Shown one piece after another: positions 1 through 10,119 of a stretch of DNA of 64,000 nucleotides. The stretch is from Vanilla planifolia. Taxonomy: Eukaryota > Streptophyta > Magnoliopsida > Asparagales > Orchidaceae. The stretch is taken from NCBI GenBank assembly GCA_023846275.1, contig JAIUJO010000160.1, forward strand, positions 805,004 to 869,003. The letters are read 5' to 3'. How positions within the stretch are numbered: position 1 is the stretch's first letter; the number at the start of each line of letters is the position of its first letter. The notes beneath the pieces are model-generated. The model did no database searches, had not been told where the DNA came from, and worked only from the letters and a program-made list of their open reading frames with translations. A program made the position numbers and the translations under genes.

Positions 1-2060
1 GCTGTTGAAGCTCTCACAGGACAAAGTTTAAGAGTTGAAACAAGTAGTAGAAGTTGTAGCAATACAAATATTTCTTTGGAGTGTAGCCAATTTGAGGAAC
101 TTAACTGCACGTGTTTTCAAATTCCTATTGAGCCAATGGTGAATTAATACCAAAGAAGTGAACTTAAGCATCTGAGATGTAGTAGCCATACACACATTTG
201 CAAACTTCAAATTAAGAAGCTCAATTAATGAAGTAAAGTCCTTATGGTTAAACCTTTTCTGTGTGAAACTATCATTTGGAAAGCTATTGGAGTAGAATTC
301 CTTTGAACTATGTCACACTAACAAATAATGTTACAAATCATTAATGGCATTAAAAATCCACAAAAAAAGCTCTGATATCTCAATCCATTTTTCTTAAAGC
401 TAAGACTATGAAGGAAGTATATTTAACATTAATGTCTATAACAAGACATTAAGCTGATGCTACACATGCACTTTCCCAACCTAGACAACTTCTTTCATAG
501 TAGAATTCATACTTGTATGCATGCTGTTGTAAATGGTTTTTGAGTCTAGAACCTTATCCTCACTTGATTTGTGGTACAACACATCTTTTCATTTGATTCA
601 ACTCAAGGGGAATATAGAATCAAAATTACAAAATCTAGAAAAAAAATTTGAATTTTATTGTGACGCCACACACTATGCTCCTCAGCTAACTCCATTAATA
701 TCAACTAGTCCACCTCCATAATAAGATAGGCTTGACATCAAAAAATCAAAAGGTTTTAATGCCAATTATCTAACAAGAATTAAATTTAATATCGACAACA
801 ATTCTCTAAATTATATTATCTATTATCTTGAGGGATGAGTTATTAAGTAATTTGCATGTATGTGATGCACCACATGTCATATAAAATGCTTTTCTTATCA
901 TAAAGTACTTGGATATGATGGACTGAACTTATAAATTTTTTTTGAGCCACTACCCTTCTATAATGTTCTATAATCGTTGCTAACTGCTAGGTTGATAAAC
1001 TCTAGATTTCAAGTGCCTCACACTACTTAAGAAGATTTATCATGTCCCAACATGCATAATTCATTATGTTGCAAATATTTGAACTACTCCATAAGAAATT
1101 GTGCATCAATTTCTTTAACTCTACAACAATGCCACTCAAAATTAATTTGTGGACTATTTGATACAAAGGAATAGCTACTAACGTTGAGTTTATCATGACA
1201 ATATGGCCTGTCATTGATAGTGACTTATTCATCTAACTTGATAAATTCTTCAGCAAGACTAACCATGAAATTGAAGTGTTTTTTTAGTACTGTTGGTATT
1301 CTTAAATATTTAAATAGAGCAACTTGCATATGTAATTTTGTCACTGTCATCCTCCTTCACTTGCATTTCATCCACTTACTACATAATACTCTTGGTTTGT
1401 TAAGATTTATCAGTTGACCTGAGTGATGACCACTCTACTCTATAATACACTTGTTGGTTGTCATTATGACATAAGTCATAGGTACTTAAATCATGATGTG
1501 ATCAGCATATAAAAGGTTTGCTGTTATAGAGGAGGAAGTTCCAATCTTGAAGCAAATAGAGGAAGCTTGCTAAAGCTGGTACTAAATTAGCCATGGGAGA
1601 TGCTCAAACATAATTGTTAGAAGGTATGGTAAGAGTGAACATCTCCCCCTAAGATTCCTAGTTGCTTCAGTCCACTAAAAGTAGATACCATTAAACATAA
1701 ATCAAAATCTTGGTGAAGTGATATAGGCATCAATCTAGTCACACTACAGAGTTGGGAATTACATACGCTTCAACATATATGGCACAAATTTATAGTCGGC
1801 CGTGTCATAAACTTGGTCATATGTAGCTTATGTTTCCTTGATAAAGCGATGGTAGAATCTTACATCACTCTCTTCTTGTGGAGTTTCATGCATAAAATCA
1901 AAAAGAGATAACATTATATTGATCTATGGTAGTGTAGTATTTATTCTCAAAAAAATAATATAAAAGTAAGTGATGCACAACCCAGTTTGCCACATAGTTG
2001 CCTTGACAACATATGTGGCATAATGTAAAGGACTACATACCTTGCACAAAGGTAATTGCA
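1..2060 (-). mobile_element. Degenerate LINE (L1-like), copy 1, 5'-truncated
   Basis: This minus-strand LINE fossil is the first of two head-to-tail copies. Its reverse-transcriptase thumb is readable at 1232-1023. The block aligns by eye with 2430-4070 at an offset of about 2.2-2.4 kb: 60-190 matches about 2440-2570, 500-620 matches 2870-2990, 1280-1420 matches 3510-3660, and 1690-1830 matches 3920-4050. The downstream zinc-finger to RNase H linker lies towards position 1, so its 3' end is outside the window. It has no endonuclease part: similarity stops near 2.0-2.1 kb, where the RNase H of copy 2 begins, as expected for a 5'-truncated LINE insertion. Stops and frameshifts are everywhere and it cannot be functional. 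Boundaries are approximate. Confidence 0.7.
1023..1232 (-). pseudogene. LINE reverse transcriptase C-terminal (thumb) fragment
   Basis: This is a 69-codon open fragment on the minus strand. It carries the hallmark of the region after the RT palm in plant LINEs: SLSMTGHIVMINSTLVAIPL corresponds to the usual LSLAGRxxLIxSVLxAIP block. It is followed by ELKKLMHNFLW, matching the usual (I)EKxMRxFLW segment, and then by ACWDMINLLK, matching xxWDxxCxPK. The palm itself, higher in coordinate, is too decayed to read continuously. The call rests on motif order and spacing. It is a remnant of a retrotransposon polyprotein, not a host gene. Confidence 0.75.
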
Positions 2061-2149
2061 GTATGATAGGTATTCCTACCCAATGTAGATGCAAGTAGCC
2101 ACTTCACTTTGACAATAACTATTGTAGACTCTGATTCAATCTCTAATGC

Positions 2150-2345
2150 ATGAATATTAGAATTAGTTTTTTAAGGAGCTCCATAGCTTCAAGAATAACA
2201 ATATTTTCTTTGGTAGAAACTAAATGTAATATCCACATAGGTCTAACGAAGGCATCCCAAACAACTATACCAATTCGAGTAGTTAGGTTATCTTACACAA
2301 CTGCATTGCAATTGAGCTTAACCCACCGCATTGGAGGAGCCAAAT
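2150..2345 (-). pseudogene. LINE RNase H (RVT_3-type) remnant
   Basis: The minus strand encodes WVKLNCNAVV, then after a stop RIGIVVWDAFVRP, then EAMELLKKL, and lower down EIESES. These follow the order of RVT_3-type RNase H domains of plant LINEs (WxKxNxDGA, GxGxVxRD, EAxALxxGL, xExDS). The first catalytic Asp is replaced by Asn (NCNA; codon at 2307-2305). The Glu of EAMEL is kept and the later Asp position reads Glu. The younger LINE at 21.2 kb also reads NCNA. The domain lies downstream of the RT of copy 2, as expected, and is broken by a stop and frameshifts. Confidence 0.65.
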
Positions 2346-3329
2346 AAGAGGTAACAAATAATCCTAGAAGGATAGTTGAACTCTCATTAGATGAGATTGG
2401 AGAAATGGGACATGTAGTAGTAACAACTATTGCAAAATGAATACTCCTTTAAAGTGTAGCCAAGTTAAGCACCTTGCCCACATGTGCCTATAAATTTTTG
2501 TTAAACCAAAGGTGATATAGTATTAAACAAAGTTAATTGCATGAGATGTAGTTGAGAGCCATATATTCACCACCTCGAGTTTTGAAGAGAATTTGAAGAA
2601 CTAATATCCTTGTCGTAAAACCTATCAAGAATGTCTTTAGTATTTACGATGGTGCTCACCCAAAATTCCTTCGTCATATGACTGTCTTATAAGCTATGTT
2701 GTCATCCTCTTCAACCATATAAACCCCATAGAGAATGCACTTACGTCTTAATACCTCTTACACACAACTAAGAGCAAGTAGAAAGAAAATAAATATTAAA
2801 TTTCATCATGAAGACAACGACCTAGGGTTGCAACTCCAATTTCGAAACCCACACAACCTTCTATCTTATTACATTTTGGCTCATATACATGCTATTGTAA
2901 ATGAGTTTTTTTCCAACATCATGTCTTCAATTTCTTTGAAGTAATTTAGCCCAAGGGGAATGCATAATCTGAAACCACAAAGTAGATACAAAAAACTTTT
3001 GTATGTTATTCTGGTCGCTCATTTCTTTGTCCTTAAAATGCTCCACTATTGGATGTTCCACTTTCATGTTGATATAGGTGGTATGCAAAGCATTGGAAGA
3101 ATACTAAGCCAATTAATTAACATGAATTAAACATACTCTCAATAATCCACTAATGAAGATACCATAATACAGAGTAACTTACATGCATTGAAAGCACCAC
3201 ACAATAGATAGTAACTATTATTTATCAGAAAATACATGGATCTGAATGAATAAACTCATAAACCAACTTCTAGAGCCATAACCTCCCCAAAATTCTTTTG
3301 CATTGAAATTTATTTCCCACATGCATAAT

Positions 3330-4900
3330 GTATAACATTTTTAACATCAATTTCTCCAATTCATTAAAAATGCCACTTGAATTTAAAAATGGGTAAATAA
3401 TCTTCAAGAATAGAAATGAGCATCGACTCAACCATGCAAGTATGGCTCATTATTGATAGATACTTAATCATCTACTTTGACACATAGGTTTTAATTCAAT
3501 CAATAATTAATTTGAAGTCACTTTTTTGAAATTTTCTTACTACAACAGGTATGCCTAAATATTTGAATTTATTAGCTTGACTCATATGTAATTCGAATGT
3601 TATCATCTTCCTTCACTTGCATTCTAGAGCCTTTTCAAAAAAAATTTTATGAATTTGCTAATATCTCAAATGGCCCTCACTACAGCATAAGTTGTTGGTT
3701 CGTATGTCAAAATGTCATTAGAAAATAAAATATAAGTAATCATTTGGGAGAAAGGGCCAATCCAAATCCTGATTAAGGCATCTTGCTTTACATGGTACTT
3801 AATAAGGTAAGAGAGATATTCAAACATAAAATTAAAAATATATGGTGAAAATAGAAACCATTGTCTAGGACTCTTGACAGTTTCAATCCAACAAGGATAG
3901 ATCCCTTTAAACATGATCACAAATCTTGATGTAGTCATAGAAGCGTCAACCTAATCACACCAAAGATTGAAGAACTACAAATGCTTTAATATTTCAAATA
4001 TAAATTTCTAATTGACCTTATCATAAGCCTTATCAATGTCTAACATTAGTGCCACAAAACTATCTTTGAAAGTAGATAAGTTTATATAGGTGGCCATTTC
4101 CTGTACCAAAATATATTATAAGACATAAAACATCCAAACATAAAAGCAACTTGATTTCTAGTAATACTATGTTGAATTGCCATCTTTAGTTTGCTCAACA
4201 AAGTTTTAGCCCCAACTTTATGTATCATACCACAAAGACTATTGATTTGAGCTCTTCAAGCTTAGAAGTACCTTAAAAAAAGAATTAGAATGAGTAACAT
4301 GCCTTTCCACCTTTTGGGCATATAATTATCTTTAAAGATTTGTTTCGCAATTAAGAAAATATCTACCTGGGTAATGTTCCAATATTTATGCACAAACTCT
4401 ATAGAGAAGCCACCTACATAAAGGACTTATTTTCTTCTAATAGATGTAGTATCATTCTTGATATCATCTTTGCTGATTGGAGCTATAAAACATTTCTCTT
4501 GCTTATTAATGATAGCTCTCAAAGGTTGAAAAGTTAGAGGAGGTTCATATTGCCCATAACTACACCACTTGCTACTAAAGAACTATGTGATAAAATCTTT
4601 AATCTCAATTAGTGTGGCCAATAATTTCCCACTATCATTTTTGAGATTATCATATGATTTCTTTTATATGTAAAAGTAGCTACTTTCTTAAAAAACATGT
4701 GTTTTGATTTCCAAGGTTGGACTAATGATGCTTGGCACAATCACCACCACACTTCTTCTAAAGCTAAAGCCTTGTGGTAAGAGACAATAAATTGTGTCAG
4801 AAGATTTATTCTAGCTCTACTAACCTCATTTAAGATTCCTTAAGTTGAAACTCCTGAATCTACTGCTACAATTAATGAGGCTTATTAAGAATATTACCAA
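3330..4900 (-). pseudogene. LINE reverse transcriptase remnant
   Basis: The minus strand carries recognisable LINE RT motifs. LDIDKAYDKV at about 4045-4015 matches the KxDMxKAYDRV palm motif with the first catalytic Asp. The open stretch 3938-3666 contains FSPYIFNFMFEYLSYLI, matching the L-S-P-Y-L-F-x-x-x-x-E-x-L-S-x-L-I segment. It also contains ITYILFSNDIL, which corresponds to the FADD catalytic box but reads SND. KYLSIM near 3450 matches the LSLAGR block after the palm. The catalytic pair is therefore damaged (Asp to Asn). The segment is homologous to copy 1 and is not an expressed gene. Confidence 0.75.
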
Positions 4901-5059
4901 GTTTGCCCAAACTCCATTTCATTAAAGCTAATAGTGCTATGCTAAATTTAAGGGATAAACTATTGATAGGGTTCCCTTTGATAATTCTATTTGAAGAAAC
5001 AATCATAATATTATTTGGATGTAGACATGATAGCCATCAGTTTTCAAACTAGGTCTCAT

Positions 5060-5715
5060 CTCAGTTTTATGCAAAATCATTTGTCTAAATTGAATATGGA
5101 GAGGGTAATGGTCCCAGCATATATGAGGAAGATGTGTCAATATAGTACATTAGAATGCTTAATACCATCAATATTTATGAATGCTCCATCTAGTCTTTCT
5201 TATATTTGTGCATTACCCACCTTAATTTTATTCCAAGAGCAAATATTTGCAATAAATCCCATGTCACCCAAATCTAAATCTTGGATGAACCTGGAGAAGT
5301 CCTATAGTGCCTACCCACCATTTATTCTGTTTTAATTTGTCTTCTCATTATGTGCAACTTATACTTTGAAAACACTTGCAATAATCAATGGTCTATTAAG
5401 CTTTGTAGATATTTGGTCCTAAGTTACCAAGTGGATCATATGCTCTTTTGATGTATACACCACACAACACCTTCATAAAACCACAATAACCCTTGATAAA
5501 TTCATCAAAGATTTGTTAAACAAGTTTCAAATCCTACCCAAAGGTTGATCCACCTCACACATATTGAAGTTCACCTTCTAAATTTCCAATAAGGCAATAG
5601 TAGAGACCATATTTTTGTACCATGCATAACAAGTAGCTTTGAGATTTCCTCACTCTAGTCAGTCAAATGTGTTGTATTGTAGACCCCTAGCCATGGTGCT
5701 TTATTAGATGATAAT
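5060..5715 (-). pseudogene. LINE apurinic-like endonuclease remnant
   Basis: Read on the minus strand, the 5330-5060 part gives FIQDLDLGDMGFIANICSW followed by a segment containing ERLDGAFIN. This is the conserved C-terminal part of L1 endonucleases (F-x-L-x-D-x-G-F, then ERLDRxxxN) that nick target DNA to prime reverse transcription. Further upstream, near 5600, LLEI matches the LLEIKV of the younger LINE at 24.8 kb and corresponds to the conserved LQETK motif with the Mg-binding Glu. An ARGL near 5690 is a plausible remnant of the first motif. Frameshifts and stops interrupt the domain, so no activity is expected. The DMGF spelling is shared with the younger copy. Confidence 0.65.
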
Positions 5716-7790
5716 AAATGCTAAATATTTCTAATAAAATTATTTAAGTGAATTTTAGGATTTTGGGTAGTGGATACTCGTATTCTTGGGAGAAATAAAA
5801 TAAGAACTACGTAAATATTAAATCCCTTGAAGATCATCTTGGTTGGAGTGGCAAACCACTAGAGATGCATTCCAAATTTAAGTTTAGGTATTTTAATTTT
5901 GCTTTGATTAGAACGTTAAGCTTGATTGAAACTTTTATTATAAGCACATATTCTAAATTCAAATTAATCTTAGAAGAACATTTAGGTGTCTAATGTTTTC
6001 GATCTATCTTCCTTGATTATCTTTACCATCATTTTATCTTAAAAGTATTTTTAATTCATTAATTAATCTATTAAAAAATTTTAGAAAATATTAAATATTT
6101 AATAGAAACTTTAATAACAAAAAATATCCCATTTTTCTAAGTGATTATCGCTTGAACCAAAGAAGTCGCTAACATGTATCGCTGTAGTTTAGTGGTAGCT
6201 ACTCTCAATGTAGCTCAGCTCATAATCAATCCCAAATATTTCACTTGGGATTGGGTCATCAATCTCTTCTCGTCAAATGAAGCAAACAATATGCAAGTTG
6301 ACTACTTTCTCGGGTGATTAATTCCTTAACCTAGCATGGTGTAGCTAACTTTATTGATCGACTCTCTCCTAGGGCTATAGAATACCTTTTAAGGATAAAA
6401 CCATAGCACAAATGAGGAATGTGGGACAAATAATGCAATCCTTTTCTACACTATGAATTCCTAAATTATGATGGATTATGATGGAAATGTGAACCGTTCA
6501 GTCACTTATTTTGTGATCGAACAATCATCGCCATATCTCATCTTTAAGTCTACTAATCTTTTCTGCAACATGATCGTGGAATGTCATGATTACAAGATCC
6601 GTATTTCTTCTATAGGCCAAGTTAAATCATAGCATCAGATCGTGATTCTAATCTAATGACATGGATCAATTTCATATTTCAAAAATTGTAGATTCGATTG
6701 CATTTCTCTGATTGATTTGATTTCATGATGGAACATTCTAATTCCATTTTGATCGAATGGCTCCTACACAACTGTTATTTTAGTCTTTATTTTGAGATGT
6801 TGGGGATTATTTATTTATTTCCTAATTAAAATATTTCAAAAGCTGCAAAAATTGTTATGACTAAATTGGATATTTAGTAAGTACTTTTAATCATTAGAAA
6901 TGCCTATAAATAAGAGATTTTTGTATGAAAAAAGGAGAAAATTTTATGTGATCCAAAGCAAAAATATTGAAGTCGTTAATAGATCATTGCCATCATTGCT
7001 TCAATACATTGCTACGCAATTCACTCCTCAAACTCCAGATACATTTTTTTTCTTTCTCAAATCAACTAAGTTATTAATTTTTTTTTTATTTTAATTCATT
7101 TAATTAAGATGTTTGTACTTCTTTAATGGCTTCATTATGCATACAATTTTTGTTGCGATGATTTAGATTTTAGGTCGACAAATGTTGTTCATGTAATGCC
7201 ATTTCACTTCGTTGTAATGCCGATGTAGCCTATCCCATTCACTTGATTGTAAGGCCACCGTAGCTTGTCTTATTTATCTATTTGTTGTCTTTTTAAGTAG
7301 TTTGATTTTTCAATTATATGACTCCTATAAATTAAAATTTATAGAAAGCCATTTTATATATTTGTCAAAATTTATTAAAAATTATTATAAATATTTTATT
7401 GAAATATTTTTTTAATAAAGAAATATTTAATTCATAGCAATTTGCCCTTTATTATTGAACATGACTTTAGTATATTCCATACTACAAATGCAAGCATATA
7501 TTATTAGTCTAAAAGCATGTAGTTAAGAAAAATTGCATATCTTTATAGAACTCCCAACTATGCTAGATCTAAATTAGATGCATTGTGCTTTCGAAAAAAC
7601 ACTTGAGACTTAAGCACCAGCAGTTGTAATAGCCTTGGAAAGAAGGTTGAAGCACTTGGCAACTATTAACAATTAAGTATACCAACTCACATTTGTGGTC
7701 CTCCTCCTAAAGACGTCCTCTTCTATCTTAATCATAAAGTATCAATTCTAGGAAACTTAAAAAGTTCTCACCCATGTAAGAGGAGTTTTT
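5716..7790. other. AT-rich non-coding stretch, possible LTR remnant
   Basis: No coding homology is visible. The block contains a promoter-like TATA motif at 6902-6914 and a short duplicated phrase around 7190-7270 (TTCACTTCGTTGTAATGCC and CATTCACTTGATTGTAAGG). This is the kind of leader expected in a plant LTR, so part of the block could be an old solo LTR. No LTR ends, target-site duplication or second copy were found in the window, so this stays tentative. Confidence 0.3.
6902..6914 (+). promoter_or_regulatory. TATA-box-like motif (CCTATAAATAAGA)
   Basis: CCTATAAATAAGA closely matches plant TATA boxes and is typical of LTR promoters. It is followed about 30-40 bp downstream by a purine-rich leader. 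No gene follows it, so if it is or was functional it most likely belonged to a decayed LTR. In such AT-rich DNA a chance match is also possible. Confidence 0.3.
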
Positions 7791-7794
7791 AGTA

Positions 7795-8262
7795 TTTTTA
7801 TGACTTTGTAATAAAGGAGCTTCTCAATAACAATACACCATCACTCGAAATTTGTATATGCTATAGTAAACTATTGTAAACAAGCTTCTTAGATGCATAA
7901 AAAAATTTCTAATGGCTAAATATTTCTATCTTCTTTGAGATGCTAATATAATGTTTTGTATAAAGGCTTTCAAATTAGCTGAGCAACAAACACTCATCAA
8001 ATCAGATAGTTGCATAAATTTACCAAGAACAACTTCATAAAATATCGTCAAGAATATTGCACATAATATAATTCAAGAATAACACATGCTCTCTAATGAT
8101 ATTTTGAGTCCTTCCTCTACTACAAACTTTGAAAAAATTTGTGTTCCTATTAATTACCATATCCGAACAACACTTAACGTTGCTTCTACCCAGTTCATAG
8201 TTGTATCCTAGTTTGAGGTAGGCTTGAACCTTATACAACAAGATGATCATCGCACAAGTGAC
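7795..8262. repeat. Direct repeat block, left copy (~450 bp)
   Basis: This block is a diverged direct duplicate of 8520-8945. Shared landmarks are the CAATAACA...CACCAT phrase at 7818 and 8538, TCCTCTACTACAAA at about 8113 and 8816, and GGCTTGAACCTTATACAACAAGAT (left) against AAGCTTGAACCTTGTCTAACAAGAT (right) at about 8220 and 8890. The offset is about 675-720 bp. I cannot assign the block to a transposon family, and neither strand shows a convincing protein motif. Confidence 0.65.
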
Positions 8263-8519
8263 TAATAAACTGTTATTTGTATGCCTAGTGAACTTATCAA
8301 GATCAGTAGCATTAGAGCAAATCAGAAGTCTTATGTTATAACCCTAAAAAGAATGCTAGGGCACTTATCTTCCGTTTTAAATGATGCAAATATTATAAGT
8401 ACTGTTTGGGGTCATCTTCTTAAAGTCAACCTCCTTTTCCTTAAAATTAAGGTATTGATTCCAAGTAACTAAAGAAGCACTTGCTTATATATGAATTCTA
8501 TCTGAGAAATTCAATGGCC

Positions 8520-8945
8520 ATCTAATAAACATGTTTCTCAACAATAACACACCATTACAACAAATTTGTCCATGTTGTAGTAAACAAATGTACATAAGCT
8601 TCTTTGATGCATATTAAATCTCTAAATAGTTGATTATCTGTAGGTTACTAGGCAAGGAATTTTAGCGTTTTGCACAAAAACATTTGAAAAAGCTAGCTCA
8701 TCAAATTTGATAGCCATATATAGTAGCAACCATCACTACTTATAATACCTCAAAAAATTTATGTTGAATATGTCTCCAAGAATTGTACTCCCCTCTATTG
8801 CAATTTTGAGTACATCCTCTACTACAAATAGTAAAAAATTTGCATTCTTGTTCACTCCTCACCTAATAATAGTGGGCATACTCAAGTCAAGCTTGAACCT
8901 TGTCTAACAAGATCATCACCAAGTCAAACTCACATGATTAATAGC
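8520..8945. repeat. Direct repeat block, right copy (~430 bp)
   Basis: This is the second copy of the block at 7795-8262, in the same orientation. The interval between the copies (8263-8519) is unique AT-rich DNA. The arrangement could be a tandem duplication of a larger unit (about 700 bp period) or the two ends of a small unclassified element. The divergence indicates an old event. Confidence 0.65.
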
Positions 8946-9769
8946 AATATAGTAATGAGTGCAGTAATATGAATACCAGCTCTCACCCTGTTTTCCCCAA
9001 CAAAAATACCCAAAATTCATGACAAAATCTTGAACAATAATAAGTATAGTTTCCAAGTACATCTTATGACACCTCAACCATATGTAGTTCCTTAGAAGGT
9101 CTAGGTAAGAAGAAGTTGCTGCTCCGCATTCTTCCAATTCCAATATTTTTTTTGCAAAACCACCACTTTTCTTTAAATTTCAAACTTTCCTAAGAGAATC
9201 CCCTCCCTTTACTCTTTTTTATTTTCTTTATCATCTCTAAATTCATTCTGTAGAGCTTTTGCACTACTCTCTGACTTTGGGTGGTCCTATAATAGTGGAT
9301 GAAAAAAGATTACCTGAGACTTCCACCTACTTTTCAAAATGTACACTTTAATTTGTGAAGAGTCACTGTGGCCACCATCCACAACCTTATTAATTTATGA
9401 ACAATGCTTTTTACTTATATTAATTTCATCTTCCTCATGCACTCTATTTTTCCATTCACTTTATCTTACATGAATGCCCTCTATGCCCATCAGTCATGGA
9501 TCAAGATGTGCCCTTATGCGTAACTTACTCCTTATCTCCCAACTTATAACGCTACTGAACAACTATGTATTCATATCACTATGATTCACATTCATCATCT
9601 ATTGTGTTGTTATAAACACTCTCCTCTTCTTGGTTGCACAACCATCCATTGTCCTAAACTATGCATTTCTCATCATAAGTTTTGTTTACAATTACCCTCC
9701 ATTCTTGTCTTGATTAGTTTCTATCTAAAATGGACAAAAGCTCTCAATTAATATAGCATTGTGAACTTG

Positions 9770-10110
9770 TTTGTTAGATGTACATATTCTAAATACATGT
9801 CCCACTTTTCTACAAGAAAAGTAGATAAGGGTAGTCCCTCATAAGCGAAACTCTAAAAAAGTGGCCCAATGCTCAATTTAGTTAGATGCCCATTATAAGT
9901 AGCTTTGTAAGTTCAAGTTTTACATAAACTCTTACAAAGGATGACCTTCGCATGTCAACGATCTAACCATCAACCTAAATTGGATCATCCATGACTTTGG
10001 CAATGCAAAAAATGTTCTGTGTCCTTATACATTAGAGCGATTGCCCAAAAAATGAACCCTTATTGGGCCACAAATAATCGTTAAGGTACTAGCCTAAAAT
10101 GATGTTGTCC
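9770..10110 (-). pseudogene. LINE ORF1 remnant: end of DUF4283-type domain plus CCHC knuckle
   Basis: Read on the minus strand with frameshifts, 9955-9899 gives RSSFVRVYVKLELTKLL, matching the (R)xxFARVCVExDLxKPL stretch that ends the DUF4283-type domain of plant LINE ORF1 proteins. At 9840-9776 follows FSCRKVGHVFRIC, a CCHC knuckle keeping C-x4-H-x4-C with the first Cys lost. The spacing between the two matches the intact arrangement in the younger LINE (25.64-25.52 kb). The protein would have bound element RNA. No ORF2 follows at lower coordinates, so this is an orphan fragment. It is broken by stops. Confidence 0.6.
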
Positions 10111-10119
10111 ATATATCCA

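Larger units (their letters stand above)
2090..5715 (-). mobile_element. Degenerate LINE (L1-like), copy 2, ORF2 spanning endonuclease to RNase H
   Basis: This fossil LINE ORF2 lies on the minus strand in the order expected for plant L1 elements. The endonuclease is at about 5715-5060, RT at about 4900-3330, the linker and zinc-finger region at about 3100-2430, and RNase H at 2345-2150. Each block is readable only with frameshifts and in-frame stops. No ORF1 is visible above 5715, so the insertion is 5'-truncated or its ORF1 has decayed. The RT to linker part is a diverged direct repeat of copy 1. Several shared motifs with the younger LINE at 20.65-27.0 kb (DMGF and ERLD in the endonuclease, EYLS in RT, NCNA in RNase H) suggest a related lineage. 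Confidence 0.78.

Noticed and set aside
3666-3938. Possible host protein of 90 residues on the minus strand
   Set aside because: Its motifs (FSPYIF, EYLS, ILFSND) place it in a decayed LINE RT, so it is annotated there and not as a gene.
6181-6255. tRNA-like phrase (TAGTTTAGTGGTAGCTAC)
   Set aside because: It recalls an A-box region, but no B box (GGTTCRANTCC), no anticodon arm and no acceptor pairing were found.
7795-8945. Possible degenerate PPR-like coding sequence in the duplicated block
   Set aside because: A few phrases loosely suggested PPR helices in mixed frames, but the order and spacing of a PPR motif could not be established on either strand.
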